In this document: piece by piece, positions 1-8,848 of the stretch
Layout: each line of letters starts with the position of its first letter
Numbering within the stretch: the stretch's first letter is position 1
Source of the DNA: Planctomycetes bacterium syqfu
GTDB lineage: Bacteria; Planctomycetota; Phycisphaerae; Phycisphaerales; Phycisphaeraceae
NCBI GenBank assembly: GCA_020974905.1
Contig: CP087563.1
Location: forward strand, 6,510,001 to 6,574,000
DNA length: 64,000 nucleotides
Direction of reading: 5' to 3'
Position numbers and translations under genes: made by a program
The notes under the pieces: model-generated
Told to the model about the DNA's origin: nothing
Database searches by the model: none
The model's input: the letters and a program-made list of their open reading frames with translations, nothing else

Positions 1-1995
1 CTCCAAGACTATGTCATAGCGCAGAAACATGTCCGGGATTCGGCTGATCAGAATCTGACGTTGACCATTGAAGTCCTCAGCCGATCCATGCAGTCCAATC
101 CGCATATGCAGCAGGCTGCTGAGCAGTTGGTTTCATTGCATATGGTTAGCGGTGATGCCGCCCAGGCTTTAAAGGTGGCGGATTTCGCGCTTGAACATGA
201 TCCTGATAACACACAGATGATCAAGCGTCGAGCGCTGGCCTATATTCGCATCGGAGACTTCAAACAAGCGATTGATGATGTGGATCAGTGTATTGTGAAT
301 CTGCCAACGGATTATGATCTTTATCTGCTTCGACTTTATTTGGCAAAATTACAGAATGTTGGCGCACCACTAATGACCGAGCTGGTGGCATCCTGGCGTC
401 CGCATTTACAAAATGAAGCCTGGTATCAAGCATTGATGGGTGTTAACTGCAGACTCAACCAACTCCATGAACAAGCGATTTCCTGGTTTACACAGGCAGC
501 TTCTCAGAAGCTTGATGATCCAAGACTTATCCAATTACTCATTGGACAACTTGATAGTCTTGGTCAGTATCAAATAGTAGATGGTTGGCTGGAGACAGTG
601 GATGTTCAGCAGATGCCAACGTTACTCTATGACAAAGCGTGGCGTCTCTGGCAAAACAAGTCCGATCAATCACTGCTCAAGCTTGAACATCAGGATCAAC
701 CAGCTGTCATGGCGCTGCAAATTTTTGCATGCAAACGAACCGGGCAAGCACAGCGTGGTGATCATTTGCTTTTAAGATTAGCAAACCTACCATCCACAAC
801 TGCCAATCGAAATTGGCTTAAGCTCATACACCTGTTGGTTAATGATGTGGACAGTCACCCCTTGCAAAGGATTGAAGCGGCACGGCAGGTGCGCATGACT
901 TGTTCCAACCATGATCTTGCTGAGGTGGTACTCGCTCAGCAATATGAAAAGCTTGGTGAACAAGAAGCATCGTTGGATGTCTGGCGAACATTATCTAACA
1001 CCACGCCGAGATGGACTATGCCTCATCTTCAGCAGTCGCGTTTGTTGCTTGAAACGGATCATCCGATGGCTGCTGCAGCAGCTGCGAGAAAGGCGTTAGC
1101 TTGTGATCCCAGAAGTATTCATGCTGGCGTCTTACTGATTGAAGCCTTGCTTCGATCCGACCGCGAATCAACACAACAGATGGCACATTCCGTGTTCAAT
1201 GACATGGCTGATAGTCTATCTGCGGACACACGTCTGTTATTGCAGGCAAGGCTTTTTCAGCCACTTGAGGTTCGCCTGTCTGTTGATCAGGCGATTGATC
1301 AACGTCAAGTCATAACTCCCGAGACCTGGTTGGAATTGGCACAGATCAGCTTGGAGCGACAGGGGGATTGGCATGATGCTTGCCTAGCACAATTTGAGCA
1401 ACATCATCCAATCACACCGCTTTGGATGTTGCTCAAGGCCAAAGCGTTGCAGAATGAGGGGCAAGACATAGCCGCACGGGAGTTGATCAATCAGACGGTG
1501 CAAAGTCAGACACTCAGTCAACCGGAGCAGGTGCTTTCCTGGCAGTTGGCTCAGGCGAAATATCTGACAACCACCACCGACCTTTTGGCAAGTCACATTG
1601 CATGGCAGCATTTGCTTGAGAAATATCCGCATACGTTGTCTGTTTGTCAGGCAATTTTGAGTTTGCCAAGAGCTCAATGTCAACCGCAGCTCAGGGAACA
1701 GGCGGTCAGGCAACTCAAGGCACTTACCGGTCCATATGCGATTCGTTGGCGATATGAACAGGCTGCATTGATGTTAGATCAATCCCGTGACAACACAGCT
1801 CTGAGCCAGGCGACGTTGTTGCTTCATGACGCGTTGAAATGCTCCCCTTCAGCCATGAATTGTCGCGTGCTGTTGATGCAATGTTTACAGATGATCGGAA
1901 GTGAGCAGGGCGTACTCGAACAGGCACATGCCATTCTCAACATTGATCCATACCATCCTCAGGCGATGGAGATTCTCAAACAAGCCAGAAGTTGA
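1..1995 (+). CDS. TPR-repeat protein, 5' end outside window
   Basis: The reading frame is open from base 1 to the TGA at 1993-1995, so the start codon lies upstream of the window; 664 residues are visible. The protein is a string of helical pairs of TPR type: segments such as ALKVADFALEHDPDN, AIDDVDQCIVNLPTD and AAAARKALACDPRS have the small/large residue spacing and the Asp-Pro at the repeat end that mark TPRs. No catalytic motif, signal peptide or membrane segment is seen in the visible part. TPR arrays usually act as protein-protein scaffolds, so no enzymatic role can be assigned. A strong terminator follows at 2037-2061. The next gene is a PEP-CTERM protein on the other strand, and some TPR proteins belong to exosortase systems, but nothing here proves that link. 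Confidence 0.8.
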   Translation, partial: LQDYVIAQKHVRDSADQNLTLTIEVLSRSMQSNPHMQQAAEQLVSLHMVSGDAAQALKVADFALEHDPDNTQMIKRRALAYIRIGDFKQAIDDVDQCIVNLPTDYDLYLLRLYLAKLQNVGAPLMTELVASWRPHLQNEAWYQALMGVNCRLNQLHEQAISWFTQAASQKLDDPRLIQLLIGQLDSLGQYQIVDGWLETVDVQQMPTLLYDKAWRLWQNKSDQSLLKLEHQDQPAVMALQIFACKRTGQAQRGDHLLLRLANLPSTTANRNWLKLIHLLVNDVDSHPLQRIEAARQVRMTCSNHDLAEVVLAQQYEKLGEQEASLDVWRTLSNTTPRWTMPHLQQSRLLLETDHPMAAAAAARKALACDPRSIHAGVLLIEALLRSDRESTQQMAHSVFNDMADSLSADTRLLLQARLFQPLEVRLSVDQAIDQRQVITPETWLELAQISLERQGDWHDACLAQFEQHHPITPLWMLLKAKALQNEGQDIAARELINQTVQSQTLSQPEQVLSWQLAQAKYLTTTTDLLASHIAWQHLLEKYPHTLSVCQAILSLPRAQCQPQLREQAVRQLKALTGPYAIRWRYEQAALMLDQSRDNTALSQATLLLHDALKCSPSAMNCRVLLMQCLQMIGSEQGVLEQAHAILNIDPYHPQAMEILKQARS

Positions 1996-2036
1996 GTCAT
2001 GCACTCATTCTGGAAAGTAATCAACACGATCCACGG

Positions 2037-2061
2037 CCGCAGTCAGTCTGCGGTTTTTTTT
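2037..2061 (+). terminator. Rho-independent terminator after the TPR gene
   Basis: CCGCAG and CTGCGG form a 6-bp stem with a 5-nt loop, followed directly by eight T residues. It lies 42 nt after the TPR stop codon on the same strand. Confidence 0.85.
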
Positions 2062-2072
2062 ATGCGCATAAA

Positions 2073-2095
2073 ACCAGCGTCGCGTTGTGACGTGG
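2073..2095 (-). repeat. Degenerate copy of the AATAGCCGCG palindromic repeat
   Basis: ACCAGCGTCGCGTTGTGACG resembles, in reverse complement, the right part of the repeat at 37462-37490 (about 18 of 23 positions) and more distantly the good copies at 25835 and 32126. It is the weakest of the four copies. Confidence 0.4.
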
Positions 2096-2449
2096 TACTT
2101 CATACCTATCGCGTTTTGTACAAATATTTGCCGCCTATCTAGGCACGCGAGGGGAATCCAACGACTTTGATTGGCACAGCAAAGCCGCTGGAAGTTGCGC
2201 AGCAGATTCCTTCGGGTGGTGTCTTGGAGGAAGCGAGAATCAAGCGTCAGGTCACTGCGCAAAACGATCTAGGCAGATCGTGATGCAAACGGCAATAGGC
2301 GTGTCGTCCGAATGACGTATTTGAATTGTCGAATTATTGGATTCATTGCAGTGTTTATGGGCATGGCAACACTGGCTGATTTACAGGAAGGTATGACAAA
2401 TGCCTGCTTTTTTATGGACCGTACATCAGTCATTTGCCTGGATCATGCT

Positions 2450-3100
2450 TTATGTTTGACGGGAACGTCCACGACGACGCAGCAGCAACAGAGAACCCAA
2501 TCCCAGGACGCAGATGCTTGCAGGTTCTGGAACGGATTGAGCACGAACACGACGGCTGACCTCAAAAGACAACGGCAGGGCGGTCCCTGTCTTGGCCATA
2601 CTCACCAATGAAGCATTGCGTCGGGGGCGTTGTTCCTGTGTGTTAACCAATGTGCGATAGCTGCTGTCGATGGCTGCAAGAATCGTCCCATCACCACAGC
2701 AGGCCATCCATGTTGAATCCATTGGTAATTGGTTGGTACCGTTGCCACGAATGGTCGGACCTTGACCGATGAGTTGCATGGTCTGAAGGTCGGGGACGTT
2801 TTCGATGGCTTGGCTTGATGTCGCGAGTAATGCTGTCAACGGTGAAAGCTGAATGTAGGTAATCTGCTGCATGAAATCACGAGCTTGTGATTCGGATGCA
2901 TCGTGACTGGCAGCAATTGAAGCTTGCTTTGATGGATGGCGGGTGCTTGCCCAAGGTGTGACTTCACCGGAAAAAAGCGGTGTCGAAATGTTGTGATCGT
3001 CGGTTTGGTCCCAGACCGCTGCAGACGCAGGATAGAGTTGGCTGAACGTGATGAACAGCACAACAAGACCATATGCAAAATGCCTGGCGGAGCGACTCAT
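2450..3100 (-). CDS. PEP-CTERM anchored secreted protein
   Basis: A 216-residue protein with an N-terminal signal segment (FAYGLVVLFITFSQLYPASA, then a likely cleavage site) and a C-terminal tripartite sorting signal: VPEPAS, a hydrophobic helix (ICVLGLGSLLLL) and an Arg-rich tail RRRGRSRQT. This is the PEP-CTERM signal that exosortase cleaves and uses to anchor proteins at the surface or hand them to exopolysaccharide. The middle part resembles no family I know. The ATG at 3100 is preferred over an upstream TTG in the same frame (3130): GGAGG precedes it, though the spacing is long at about 13 nt. No exosortase gene is in the window. The opposite strand carries a 99-codon open frame that is only a shadow. 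Confidence 0.75.
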   Translation of the reverse strand: MSRSARHFAYGLVVLFITFSQLYPASAAVWDQTDDHNISTPLFSGEVTPWASTRHPSKQASIAASHDASESQARDFMQQITYIQLSPLTALLATSSQAIENVPDLQTMQLIGQGPTIRGNGTNQLPMDSTWMACCGDGTILAAIDSSYRTLVNTQEQRPRRNASLVSMAKTGTALPLSFEVSRRVRAQSVPEPASICVLGLGSLLLLRRRGRSRQT

Positions 3101-3434
3101 ATACGTCCGTTCCCCTCCAAATGCGTCCAATTTGATCCAAAAGGCATTGGATCACTTTCTCCACATGCAGTGTAATCCCTCTTTTACCCAAAACAATTAC
3201 TAGCTACCAAAACATGTAAAAGCACCCGTATTGAAGGCGGTTTAAGCATGGGGTAGAGGTTGTAATGATTATATCGATTGTAGTGGTTGTATGGTTTGCA
3301 GGGGCTTGGAGATTTAAGTTGTGTTAACGAGCGATAATAAAGCTTGGGACAGACTTGAACTCCAGAGATAATAAATTGTGTTCACAGCGACGCCGTATGC
3401 ACAAGGGTGACGTTCTGAACGAGGGAGGGACCAC
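3101..3434. other. Divergent intergenic region, 334 bp
   Basis: This separates the starts of two divergent surface-protein genes and so should carry both promoters. It is AT-richer than the flanking genes, with runs such as AATGATTATATCGATTG near 3265-3280. No palindromic operator or RNA structure was recognised. Confidence 0.35.
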
Positions 3435-3848
3435 GTGAGACAAACCTTCGGATGTATACTCCGTCGGCCAACCCGGGGAGATGTACTGGCAAATCTGTTT
3501 GTACTTGTATTCTTGGGGCTGTTGACGATTACGCCCATATGTGTAGCTCAAGATAACGGGGCACAGACATCGATCATTGCGCCTGAGCTGTTAACGCAGG
3601 TTGACCAGTTGCTGGCAACGGAATTACAACCGATCAAGCAAGATGACTCACAGGGCATGGGAACATTGGTCAGTCAGGCTCAAACAGGTAATCAGGCTGA
3701 TCATCACATGCATCACCATCCAATGAGTGACACACAACTCAATGTGACTGCAATTCCACTTCCCAACGCCTTTGGCATGGCAGCACTTCTGCTTGGTATC
3801 TTGTTGCTGACCTACGTGATCCAGCGTTCTCGATCCGTTGTTGCCTGA
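3435..3848 (+). CDS. Small His-rich secreted protein with PEP-CTERM-like anchor
   Basis: A 137-residue protein starting at GTG, with a purine-rich GAGGGAGGG box 5-13 nt upstream. Residues about 19-39 are a signal peptide (VLANLFVLVFLGLLTITPIC then VAQ). The middle has a His-Met cluster (HHMHHHPM) that could bind metal. The C-terminus reads IPLPNAFGM, a hydrophobic helix, then QRSRSVV. That has the PEP-CTERM layout (short Pro motif, helix, basic tail) but with PLPNA instead of PEP, a variant I recall from Phycisphaerae surface proteins. No enzymatic domain is seen. It is flanked by a divergent PEP-CTERM gene and a shared terminator, so it is probably monocistronic. The anchor is inferred from layout only. 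Confidence 0.65.
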   Translation: MRQTFGCILRRPTRGDVLANLFVLVFLGLLTITPICVAQDNGAQTSIIAPELLTQVDQLLATELQPIKQDDSQGMGTLVSQAQTGNQADHHMHHHPMSDTQLNVTAIPLPNAFGMAALLLGILLLTYVIQRSRSVVA

Positions 3849-3873
3849 CCCTTGACGATCATTTTGAGCAATA

Positions 3874-3908
3874 AAAACGCCGTGCAAGTCTGACATGCAT
3901 GGCGTTTT
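3874..3908. terminator. Bidirectional terminator between convergent genes
   Basis: AAAACGCCGTGCA pairs with TGCATGGCGTTTT (one mismatch or wobble) around a 9-nt loop. T-rich tracts leave the stem on both strands, so it can end the gene at 3435-3848 and the convergent gene at 3932-4618. Confidence 0.85.
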
Positions 3909-3931
3909 GTTTTTCTCGGTTTTGCGTCGGT

Positions 3932-4618
3932 TTACTCGTCGACAGGTGGGACCTGTTTGACATCAGGACTGGCGTTGACGGTTTGGGGTTGGCCAATCCA
4001 ACCTTTGAGATATGCACCCAACCCGATGAGAACAATCACTGCAGCACAGGCTGCCAAACCCATCAATGGGCGGAACAGTTCGTTGTGCGCTTCATTAAGA
4101 AGAATGGCTTTGTCGCGTGATTCTTCCATTTCCATACCAACCTGATCCAGGGCTTCAGGACTCAGTGCCGTGATGCTTTTGGGATTGGGGGCCTTGTACT
4201 TCAGTGGGTCCTCGTACAGAGAAACTGGCTGTGGCGGTTTGAGATGACGGTCATGACGCGACATGTCAAGATCTTGATCTTCTATCGTATTGGGCTCAGT
4301 TGATTGATTGATCTGATCAGCTTGTGACATCAGGGCATTGGTGACACGTTGACGGAATAACTCTGCTTGCTGCTGATCAGTGAGTGTTTGAAGTGATGCC
4401 TGAAACAGCACCTTGGCCAACGGTTCACCGGATTGGTTGGCACGATCGCACAGTGTCGCGAGTTGCTGGGCATCATCCCAAATCGCACGGTGATAACCAG
4501 CACAATTTTGTGATGAGGTCTGTGCATCCACCGTGATATCCGGTGTCTGGGGAACAACCAGATTCTCTGGACAATCCGAGCCTTCCGTGGGCTGATTTTT
4601 TTGCGTTTCCTGCTCCAT
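3932..4618 (-). CDS. Single-pass membrane protein of unknown function
   Basis: A 228-residue protein I cannot place in a family. It has a long acidic, Gln/Asp-rich cytoplasmic part (about residues 1-175), one transmembrane helix near the C-terminus (LMGLAACAAVIVLIGLGAYL) and a short polar tail with VPPVDE. With no N-terminal signal, the most likely topology is N-inside with a C-terminal anchor. The ATG at 4618 is preferred over a TTG 14 codons upstream because only the shorter form begins with a normal polar N-terminus; GGGGGAAAG lies upstream. It converges on the previous gene and is divergent from gcvT. Regulatory, chaperone or scaffold roles are all possible. Confidence 0.65.
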   Translation of the reverse strand: MEQETQKNQPTEGSDCPENLVVPQTPDITVDAQTSSQNCAGYHRAIWDDAQQLATLCDRANQSGEPLAKVLFQASLQTLTDQQQAELFRQRVTNALMSQADQINQSTEPNTIEDQDLDMSRHDRHLKPPQPVSLYEDPLKYKAPNPKSITALSPEALDQVGMEMEESRDKAILLNEAHNELFRPLMGLAACAAVIVLIGLGAYLKGWIGQPQTVNASPDVKQVPPVDE

Positions 4619-4938
4619 CTCCTGTCTCTCTTTCCCCCGCAAATTTTTGGTTACAAACAAGCGCTTTGGCTTGGATCATCCAATATGTGCGGACCCTACC
4701 CACGGATTATTTCGTCCATATCAAGGGTAGACTGAAGCTTGATCACTGTGGAAAGTCGATCTTTTTTGCTGCTGTGGTGCTACAAAACTTCAGGTTCATC
4801 CAGTTTGTGACTTGCAGGTGGAATTATTCGGACATTGCATCCCATTGGTAGATTGACGGGGCATTTGCTCGGACCCTTGATTCGGTGATACCATGGCGGT
4901 CCTATATTCCAATACAGATCATCAAAAAGGGTACCGTT
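4619..4938. other. Divergent intergenic region upstream of gcvT, 320 bp
   Basis: It should hold promoters for gcvT and the divergent membrane protein. I looked for the tandem glycine riboswitch that often precedes gcv genes and did not see its conserved core. No repeat or strong hairpin was found. An in-frame GTG at 4885 could lengthen GcvT into this stretch. Confidence 0.35.
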
Positions 4939-6054
4939 TTGCAGAGAACCGCTTTTTACAAATTTCATGCTGATCGTGGCGCCAAGTTCGTGGATTTTGC
5001 CGGCTGGGAGATGCCGATTTCTTTTGGGTCGGTGATCGATGAGCATAATCAGGTCCGCGAAAAGGGCGGGTTGTTTGACGTGTCTCACATGGGCCGTTTC
5101 AAACTCACCGGACGACACGTCCGTCGCCTGCTTGAACGGGTTCTGACGCGCTACATCACCGACATGGCAGATAAGTCATGTCGTTATGCCTTGATCTGCA
5201 ATGAGCAGGGCGGTGTGATGGACGATGTGATTCTCTACAAGTTCCCAAGCCATTACATGCTGGTGGTCAACGCATCTAACCGTGAGAAGATTTTCAATCA
5301 TCTTCATCAGGTCGCCAAAGACGAAAATATGATCGCCAAGATCGAAGACCAGACCGAGTCCACTGCCATGGTCGCGCTGCAGGGCCCCAAGGTCATGGAG
5401 AAGATTGGCGAGTTTTCACGTGAGGTGCCCACACTCAAGCGATACACCTTCTGTGAGAAGAATCTCTTGATTCTGAAAATGACCATCAGCCGCACGGGCT
5501 ACACCGGCGAAGACGGCGTTGAAGTCATCATGGGTTCGATGATGGCAGAGAAGGCCATCAAGCTCCTGGTCAAGGAGTCACCCAATGCTGAAGAAAACGT
5601 GATGGGGTCGGTCGGTTTGGCTGCCCGTGACACCTTGCGTCTGGAAGCCGCCATGCCGCTGTATGGTCATGAACTTTCTGAGACCATCGATCCGCTCAGT
5701 GCCGGTTTGCAGTTTGCTGTGAATCTCAACAAGGACGAGATGGACCGTGGCGAAACGTTCATCGGTCAGGACGCGCTGAAAACCATTCTTGCAGACGGCA
5801 TCAAGCAAAAACGCGTCGGCATCAAGTTCGATGGCAAACGCACGCCACGCCAGGATATGGCGGTGACCGTCGATGGCAACAAGGTCGGTTTTGTCACCAG
5901 CGGTTGCCTGTCCCCGACATTGGGTTATCCCATCGCCATGGCATATGTCGATGTCGCCCAATCCGAAATTGGTACCAAGCTTGCTGTGGATCTTGGCAAT
6001 GGTAAGCATATTGATGGCGAAGTCGTCGCCTTGCCGTTCTACAAGAAATCATAA
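4939..6054 (+). CDS. gcvT: Aminomethyltransferase, glycine cleavage T protein
   Basis: This enzyme takes the aminomethyl group from lipoylated H protein and passes the one-carbon unit to tetrahydrofolate, releasing ammonia, in glycine breakdown. The 371-residue protein has the family landmarks in order: FVDFAGWEMP near the N-terminus, GLFDVSHMGRF, MVALQGPKV, SRTGYTGEDGVEV in the folate-binding core, and GLAARDTLRLEAAMPLYGHEL before the C-terminal barrel. Length matches the family (about 365). The TTG at 4939 is chosen because AAGGG lies 7 nt upstream and the protein then begins LQRTAFYKFH like other GcvT proteins. A GTG at 4885 would add 18 untypical residues. The other cleavage genes (gcvH, gcvP) are not adjacent. 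A terminator follows. Confidence 0.93.
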   Translation: MQRTAFYKFHADRGAKFVDFAGWEMPISFGSVIDEHNQVREKGGLFDVSHMGRFKLTGRHVRRLLERVLTRYITDMADKSCRYALICNEQGGVMDDVILYKFPSHYMLVVNASNREKIFNHLHQVAKDENMIAKIEDQTESTAMVALQGPKVMEKIGEFSREVPTLKRYTFCEKNLLILKMTISRTGYTGEDGVEVIMGSMMAEKAIKLLVKESPNAEENVMGSVGLAARDTLRLEAAMPLYGHELSETIDPLSAGLQFAVNLNKDEMDRGETFIGQDALKTILADGIKQKRVGIKFDGKRTPRQDMAVTVDGNKVGFVTSGCLSPTLGYPIAMAYVDVAQSEIGTKLAVDLGNGKHIDGEVVALPFYKKS

Positions 6055-6082
6055 TCACTCACCAAACAACACACGTACACCA

Positions 6083-6113
6083 AACACCGGATGGTTGCCA
6101 TTCGGTGTTTTTT
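6083..6113 (+). terminator. Rho-independent terminator after gcvT
   Basis: AACACCGGATGG pairs with CCATTCGGTGTT (one mismatch) across a 3-nt loop, then a T run to 6113. Confidence 0.88.
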
Positions 6114-6177
6114 ATGGTTGAAATGTACGTCTGGTTAGTGCACATCAAACAATTCATCTTCATGCGACCGTTGATTT

Positions 6178-6261
6178 CGTCATTCCCGCGCTGGCCCGAA
6201 TCCAGTGGTATTCTGTGACGCTTGCAAGTTCCACTGGACTCCCGCCTGCACGGGAGTGACG
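6178..6261 (+). repeat. 85-bp imperfect palindromic repeat, CGTCATTCCCGCG type, copy 1
   Basis: It starts CGTCATTCCCGCG and ends CGGGAGTGACG, with inner arms ATCCAGTGG and CCACTGGA, so the whole unit can fold back on itself. A second copy in the opposite orientation lies at 32256-32340 and matches over most of its length. It sits between gcvT and a convergent gene. No protein is encoded; it looks like a REP- or MITE-type element. Confidence 0.75.
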
Positions 6262-6317
6262 GAAGGTGGAGATTCGTTATTTGAATTGATCTTACGCGAA
6301 CTGCAGTAGCAATCGGA

Positions 6318-7907
6318 TCAACGATTCGGGGCATCGGCATCCAGCCACACTATCCACAGTTGCCGATCATGCATGGGCATTTGAGCTTGCTTGATGAGAT
6401 AAGGTTTGATCGCGTCCAGCATCAATTCATACTCCGACGGATGGAGCACCAGCGTGCATTGAGCATGGTCTTTGAGAATCGTTTGGACATCCAAAGCGGG
6501 TGGCAGGTTCGAGGTTGGACGTTTGGCGTAGTAAAACAACTCCGGCTGATCGTAAGCAACTTTCCGGGCAAGGACGATTTGCTGTGGCGTGTCACGGGTT
6601 AAGTCGATCAGCGATTTGGCAGCGATGACGCCACCACGGTTTTGTTCACGAATACACATGTTTGAGATGGGCACGGTGAGTGTTGCAAGCACGAAAGCAA
6701 GACCGATCAAAGCTCTGGTGAATCTTGATTTTCTCAGATGCCATTCACTGCTGATACCTGCGACGATGGCGATGGACAAGGCGATGATACTTGTAGCAGT
6801 GATGTGTTCATTCAAATGAATCAAGATACCCGACAGAATCACGTGTCCGATGACCAGCATCCAGAGAAATACACCAACAAGTTTGCTGGTCACCTGTTGC
6901 AACTTGGTTGCATGCTGTTTCGCGAGCCATTGGCTCAGAAAAATCCCCATGATGGGGCAGAGCAATGGTAACACTGGATAGGCATATCGCGGCTTATGCG
7001 TCGCAGCCAGCATATACACCATGACACTCAAAACGATCGTGCCACGCAGGTACCGTAGCATGCGCCTGGTTCTCGGTTGAATATCAACTGGTCCCTTGAG
7101 CAAACGTTGCATCACGATCAATCCCAAGGACACCGGCAAAGCATAAACCAGCAGCATCACTGGCAAGAGCATCGCTTTAAGATAGTCTTTCATATGTCCT
7201 GTGACGTTGCTGCTCATCTCCGTTAAGCCGCGGGTGTCCGCCTGCCCGAATTGGTCCTGAAATTGTTGATAAACCAGATAGCTCCACGCCAGCAGTGGCA
7301 TGGTTCCAATGATGACGGGCAACAGCAGACGCCAATCCCAAGGTTTTTGGGCTGACTTGTAATCCAGGCAGCTCGGCATCACCCATGCACTGAGAATCAC
7401 CGGCAAGCCAGCATGGACCTTGAGCATCAACGTGGCAGCGATGCCAATGAAAACCATTAGTATCAGCACCAGAGTCTGCTTGAGATGGATTTGCTTGTTT
7501 TGCAGTGACAGTAAACCCAACGCTGCAATCACCGCAAAACAGGTGTTGGCTGCATCAATGTCAGCGGATCGACTTTGCCCCCAAAGTGGCAGTAAACAGG
7601 CGAAAGCCAACCCCGTACACCAACCCGCTGTTTTCCCAGCTAGCCAACTTGTAAAGGCGACCAGTGTTGCTGCAAGGAACCCCGTGCACAATACGGCAGG
7701 CAAACGCCATATCCACGGGGTGCTTATGCCAGTGATGCATTGGAGACTGGCGATGAACCAGTACTGCAACGGGGGTTTGCGAAGATAGACATTGTCCCAC
7801 AAGTGCGGCACAAGCCAGTCACTGTTCTGCACCATCTGGTCCGCCGTCAACGCGCGATGACCTTCTGTCCCAGCCAAGGGCGGAGCCCCCAGTTGCCAAC
7901 TGTGCAA
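6318..7907 (-). CDS. GT39-family membrane glycosyltransferase (ArnT/PMT-like)
   Basis: A polytopic membrane protein of about 529 residues. The first periplasmic loop has the GT39 pattern: an acidic residue in GTEGHRAL, then DWLVPHLWDNVYLRKPPLQYWF, followed by about ten hydrophobic helices. Such enzymes move a sugar from a polyprenyl-phosphate donor to lipid A, protein or another acceptor on the outer face of the inner membrane. The C-terminal soluble part is short. The start is uncertain. The frame stays open upstream to about 8006, and the extra segment (PTLIVGLLIVLL) would supply the first helix that GT39 proteins need, yet it has no ATG, GTG or TTG. TTG 7907 is the first standard codon, so a CTG or ATC start is possible. 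It lies downstream of a phosphatase gene on the same strand. Confidence 0.8.
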   Translation of the reverse strand: MHSWQLGAPPLAGTEGHRALTADQMVQNSDWLVPHLWDNVYLRKPPLQYWFIASLQCITGISTPWIWRLPAVLCTGFLAATLVAFTSWLAGKTAGWCTGLAFACLLPLWGQSRSADIDAANTCFAVIAALGLLSLQNKQIHLKQTLVLILMVFIGIAATLMLKVHAGLPVILSAWVMPSCLDYKSAQKPWDWRLLLPVIIGTMPLLAWSYLVYQQFQDQFGQADTRGLTEMSSNVTGHMKDYLKAMLLPVMLLVYALPVSLGLIVMQRLLKGPVDIQPRTRRMLRYLRGTIVLSVMVYMLAATHKPRYAYPVLPLLCPIMGIFLSQWLAKQHATKLQQVTSKLVGVFLWMLVIGHVILSGILIHLNEHITATSIIALSIAIVAGISSEWHLRKSRFTRALIGLAFVLATLTVPISNMCIREQNRGGVIAAKSLIDLTRDTPQQIVLARKVAYDQPELFYYAKRPTSNLPPALDVQTILKDHAQCTLVLHPSEYELMLDAIKPYLIKQAQMPMHDRQLWIVWLDADAPNR

Positions 7908-7998
7908 CAGTACGATCAGCAGTCCGACGATGAGCGTCGGTTGCCAGGCGATGGATGTTGGCCGTGTTGGTTTAAGTGTGGTAACAGGATTCAGGGGA

Positions 7999-8670
7999 TC
8001 ACTCGGTTAACTGCGGTATCGGATGGGGGACTTGATCAATGATGCCCTGGGCTTGAAGTTGCATGGCCAGATCAGGCATGATGCGATTGAGAAACGGCAG
8101 GAGTTGTTCATTGCGATTTGACGAAAAGTCATAGTCTTTCATGTGGTCCAACGCTGTGTCTGCCGATTCCCCCTGGACCAGCATTTTGTAGCAGGCCAGA
8201 ACCCCGCCGGTGCGATTGACGCCTGAGCCGCAGTGGATCATGGTGATCTTGCCAGCACGTTGTGCTTTGGCCAGCAGGGACACGGCCTGCACGTAGCTTC
8301 CGACGGTCCCCGTGCCGTCACCTTTCATGGCGATGGCGGTGCGGTCGATATTGAGTTTGGCCGAAGCCTGTTGTTCGGGGAGTTTATCCGGATCACCGGG
8401 CGTGTCTGCCCCGAGCGAGATGATGGTTTGGATGTTGTGCTTCTGCAGTGTGTATTCGCACATCGCATCGCTCATCTCACTGCTGCGGTAGAGTCCGGGT
8501 TCGACCATGCCCCAGCGTTTGACGATGAATTGCTCTTCGAGAGCATCCCATGCCACGGCTGCGGTGCTGATCAACAGGATGCAAGTGATGATGATCATCA
8601 ACGGTTTATGTGATTTGTTCTGTTGTTTCGCGTTTTTTGTGCTAGACCGTTGCGCATGCGGACGTGTCAT
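7999..8670 (-). CDS. Membrane-anchored dual-specificity/tyrosine phosphatase-like protein
   Basis: A 223-residue protein with one N-terminal transmembrane helix (LMIIITCILLISTAAVAW) and a protein tyrosine phosphatase domain outside the membrane. The P-loop HCGSGVNRTGG gives the CX5R signature with the catalytic Cys near residue 147 and Arg six further on. The segment VEPGLYRSSEMSD and a following DSP-like fold support this. Substrates could be phosphotyrosine, phosphoinositide or a polyprenyl or sugar phosphate. The gene sits directly upstream of the GT39 glycosyltransferase on the same strand, which hints at a lipid- or glycan-related role but does not show it. The ATG at 8670 has GGGAG at good spacing and is preferred to the TTG two codons upstream. 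Confidence 0.8.
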   Translation of the reverse strand: MTRPHAQRSSTKNAKQQNKSHKPLMIIITCILLISTAAVAWDALEEQFIVKRWGMVEPGLYRSSEMSDAMCEYTLQKHNIQTIISLGADTPGDPDKLPEQQASAKLNIDRTAIAMKGDGTGTVGSYVQAVSLLAKAQRAGKITMIHCGSGVNRTGGVLACYKMLVQGESADTALDHMKDYDFSSNRNEQLLPFLNRIMPDLAMQLQAQGIIDQVPHPIPQLTE

Positions 8671-8848
8671 TTGCAAACTCCCTTAATGACTTGGGGGAAT
8701 CCCTTTTGCCCGACATGAGAGTAAGGCTTCAGCATGAGTCTGCGGTTATCTGGCAGTTACTTTTGGATGCGCATCCAGTGAGTTTATGATGAAATAGGTT
8801 TGGATTTTGATCGTACAAGAACGGTGAGGTTTGCGATCAAGAATGTGA

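Larger units (their letters stand above)
1996..2449. other. Intergenic, 454 bp: terminator, degenerate palindromic repeat, no gene
   Basis: After the TPR gene this stretch holds a terminator (2037-2061), a worn copy of the CCAGCG palindromic repeat (2073-2095) and a 7-bp perfect inverted repeat ACGATCT/AGATCGT at 2264-2281. Short open frames cross it on both strands, but they lack ribosome binding sites and resemble no known family. No RNA gene was recognised. Confidence 0.5.

Noticed and set aside
2312-2611. 99-codon open frame on the plus strand
   Set aside because: It overlaps the PEP-CTERM gene in antisense and has no ribosome binding site or recognisable motif.
4619-4938. Possible glycine riboswitch upstream of gcvT
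   Set aside because: The conserved core sequences of the glycine aptamer were not found.
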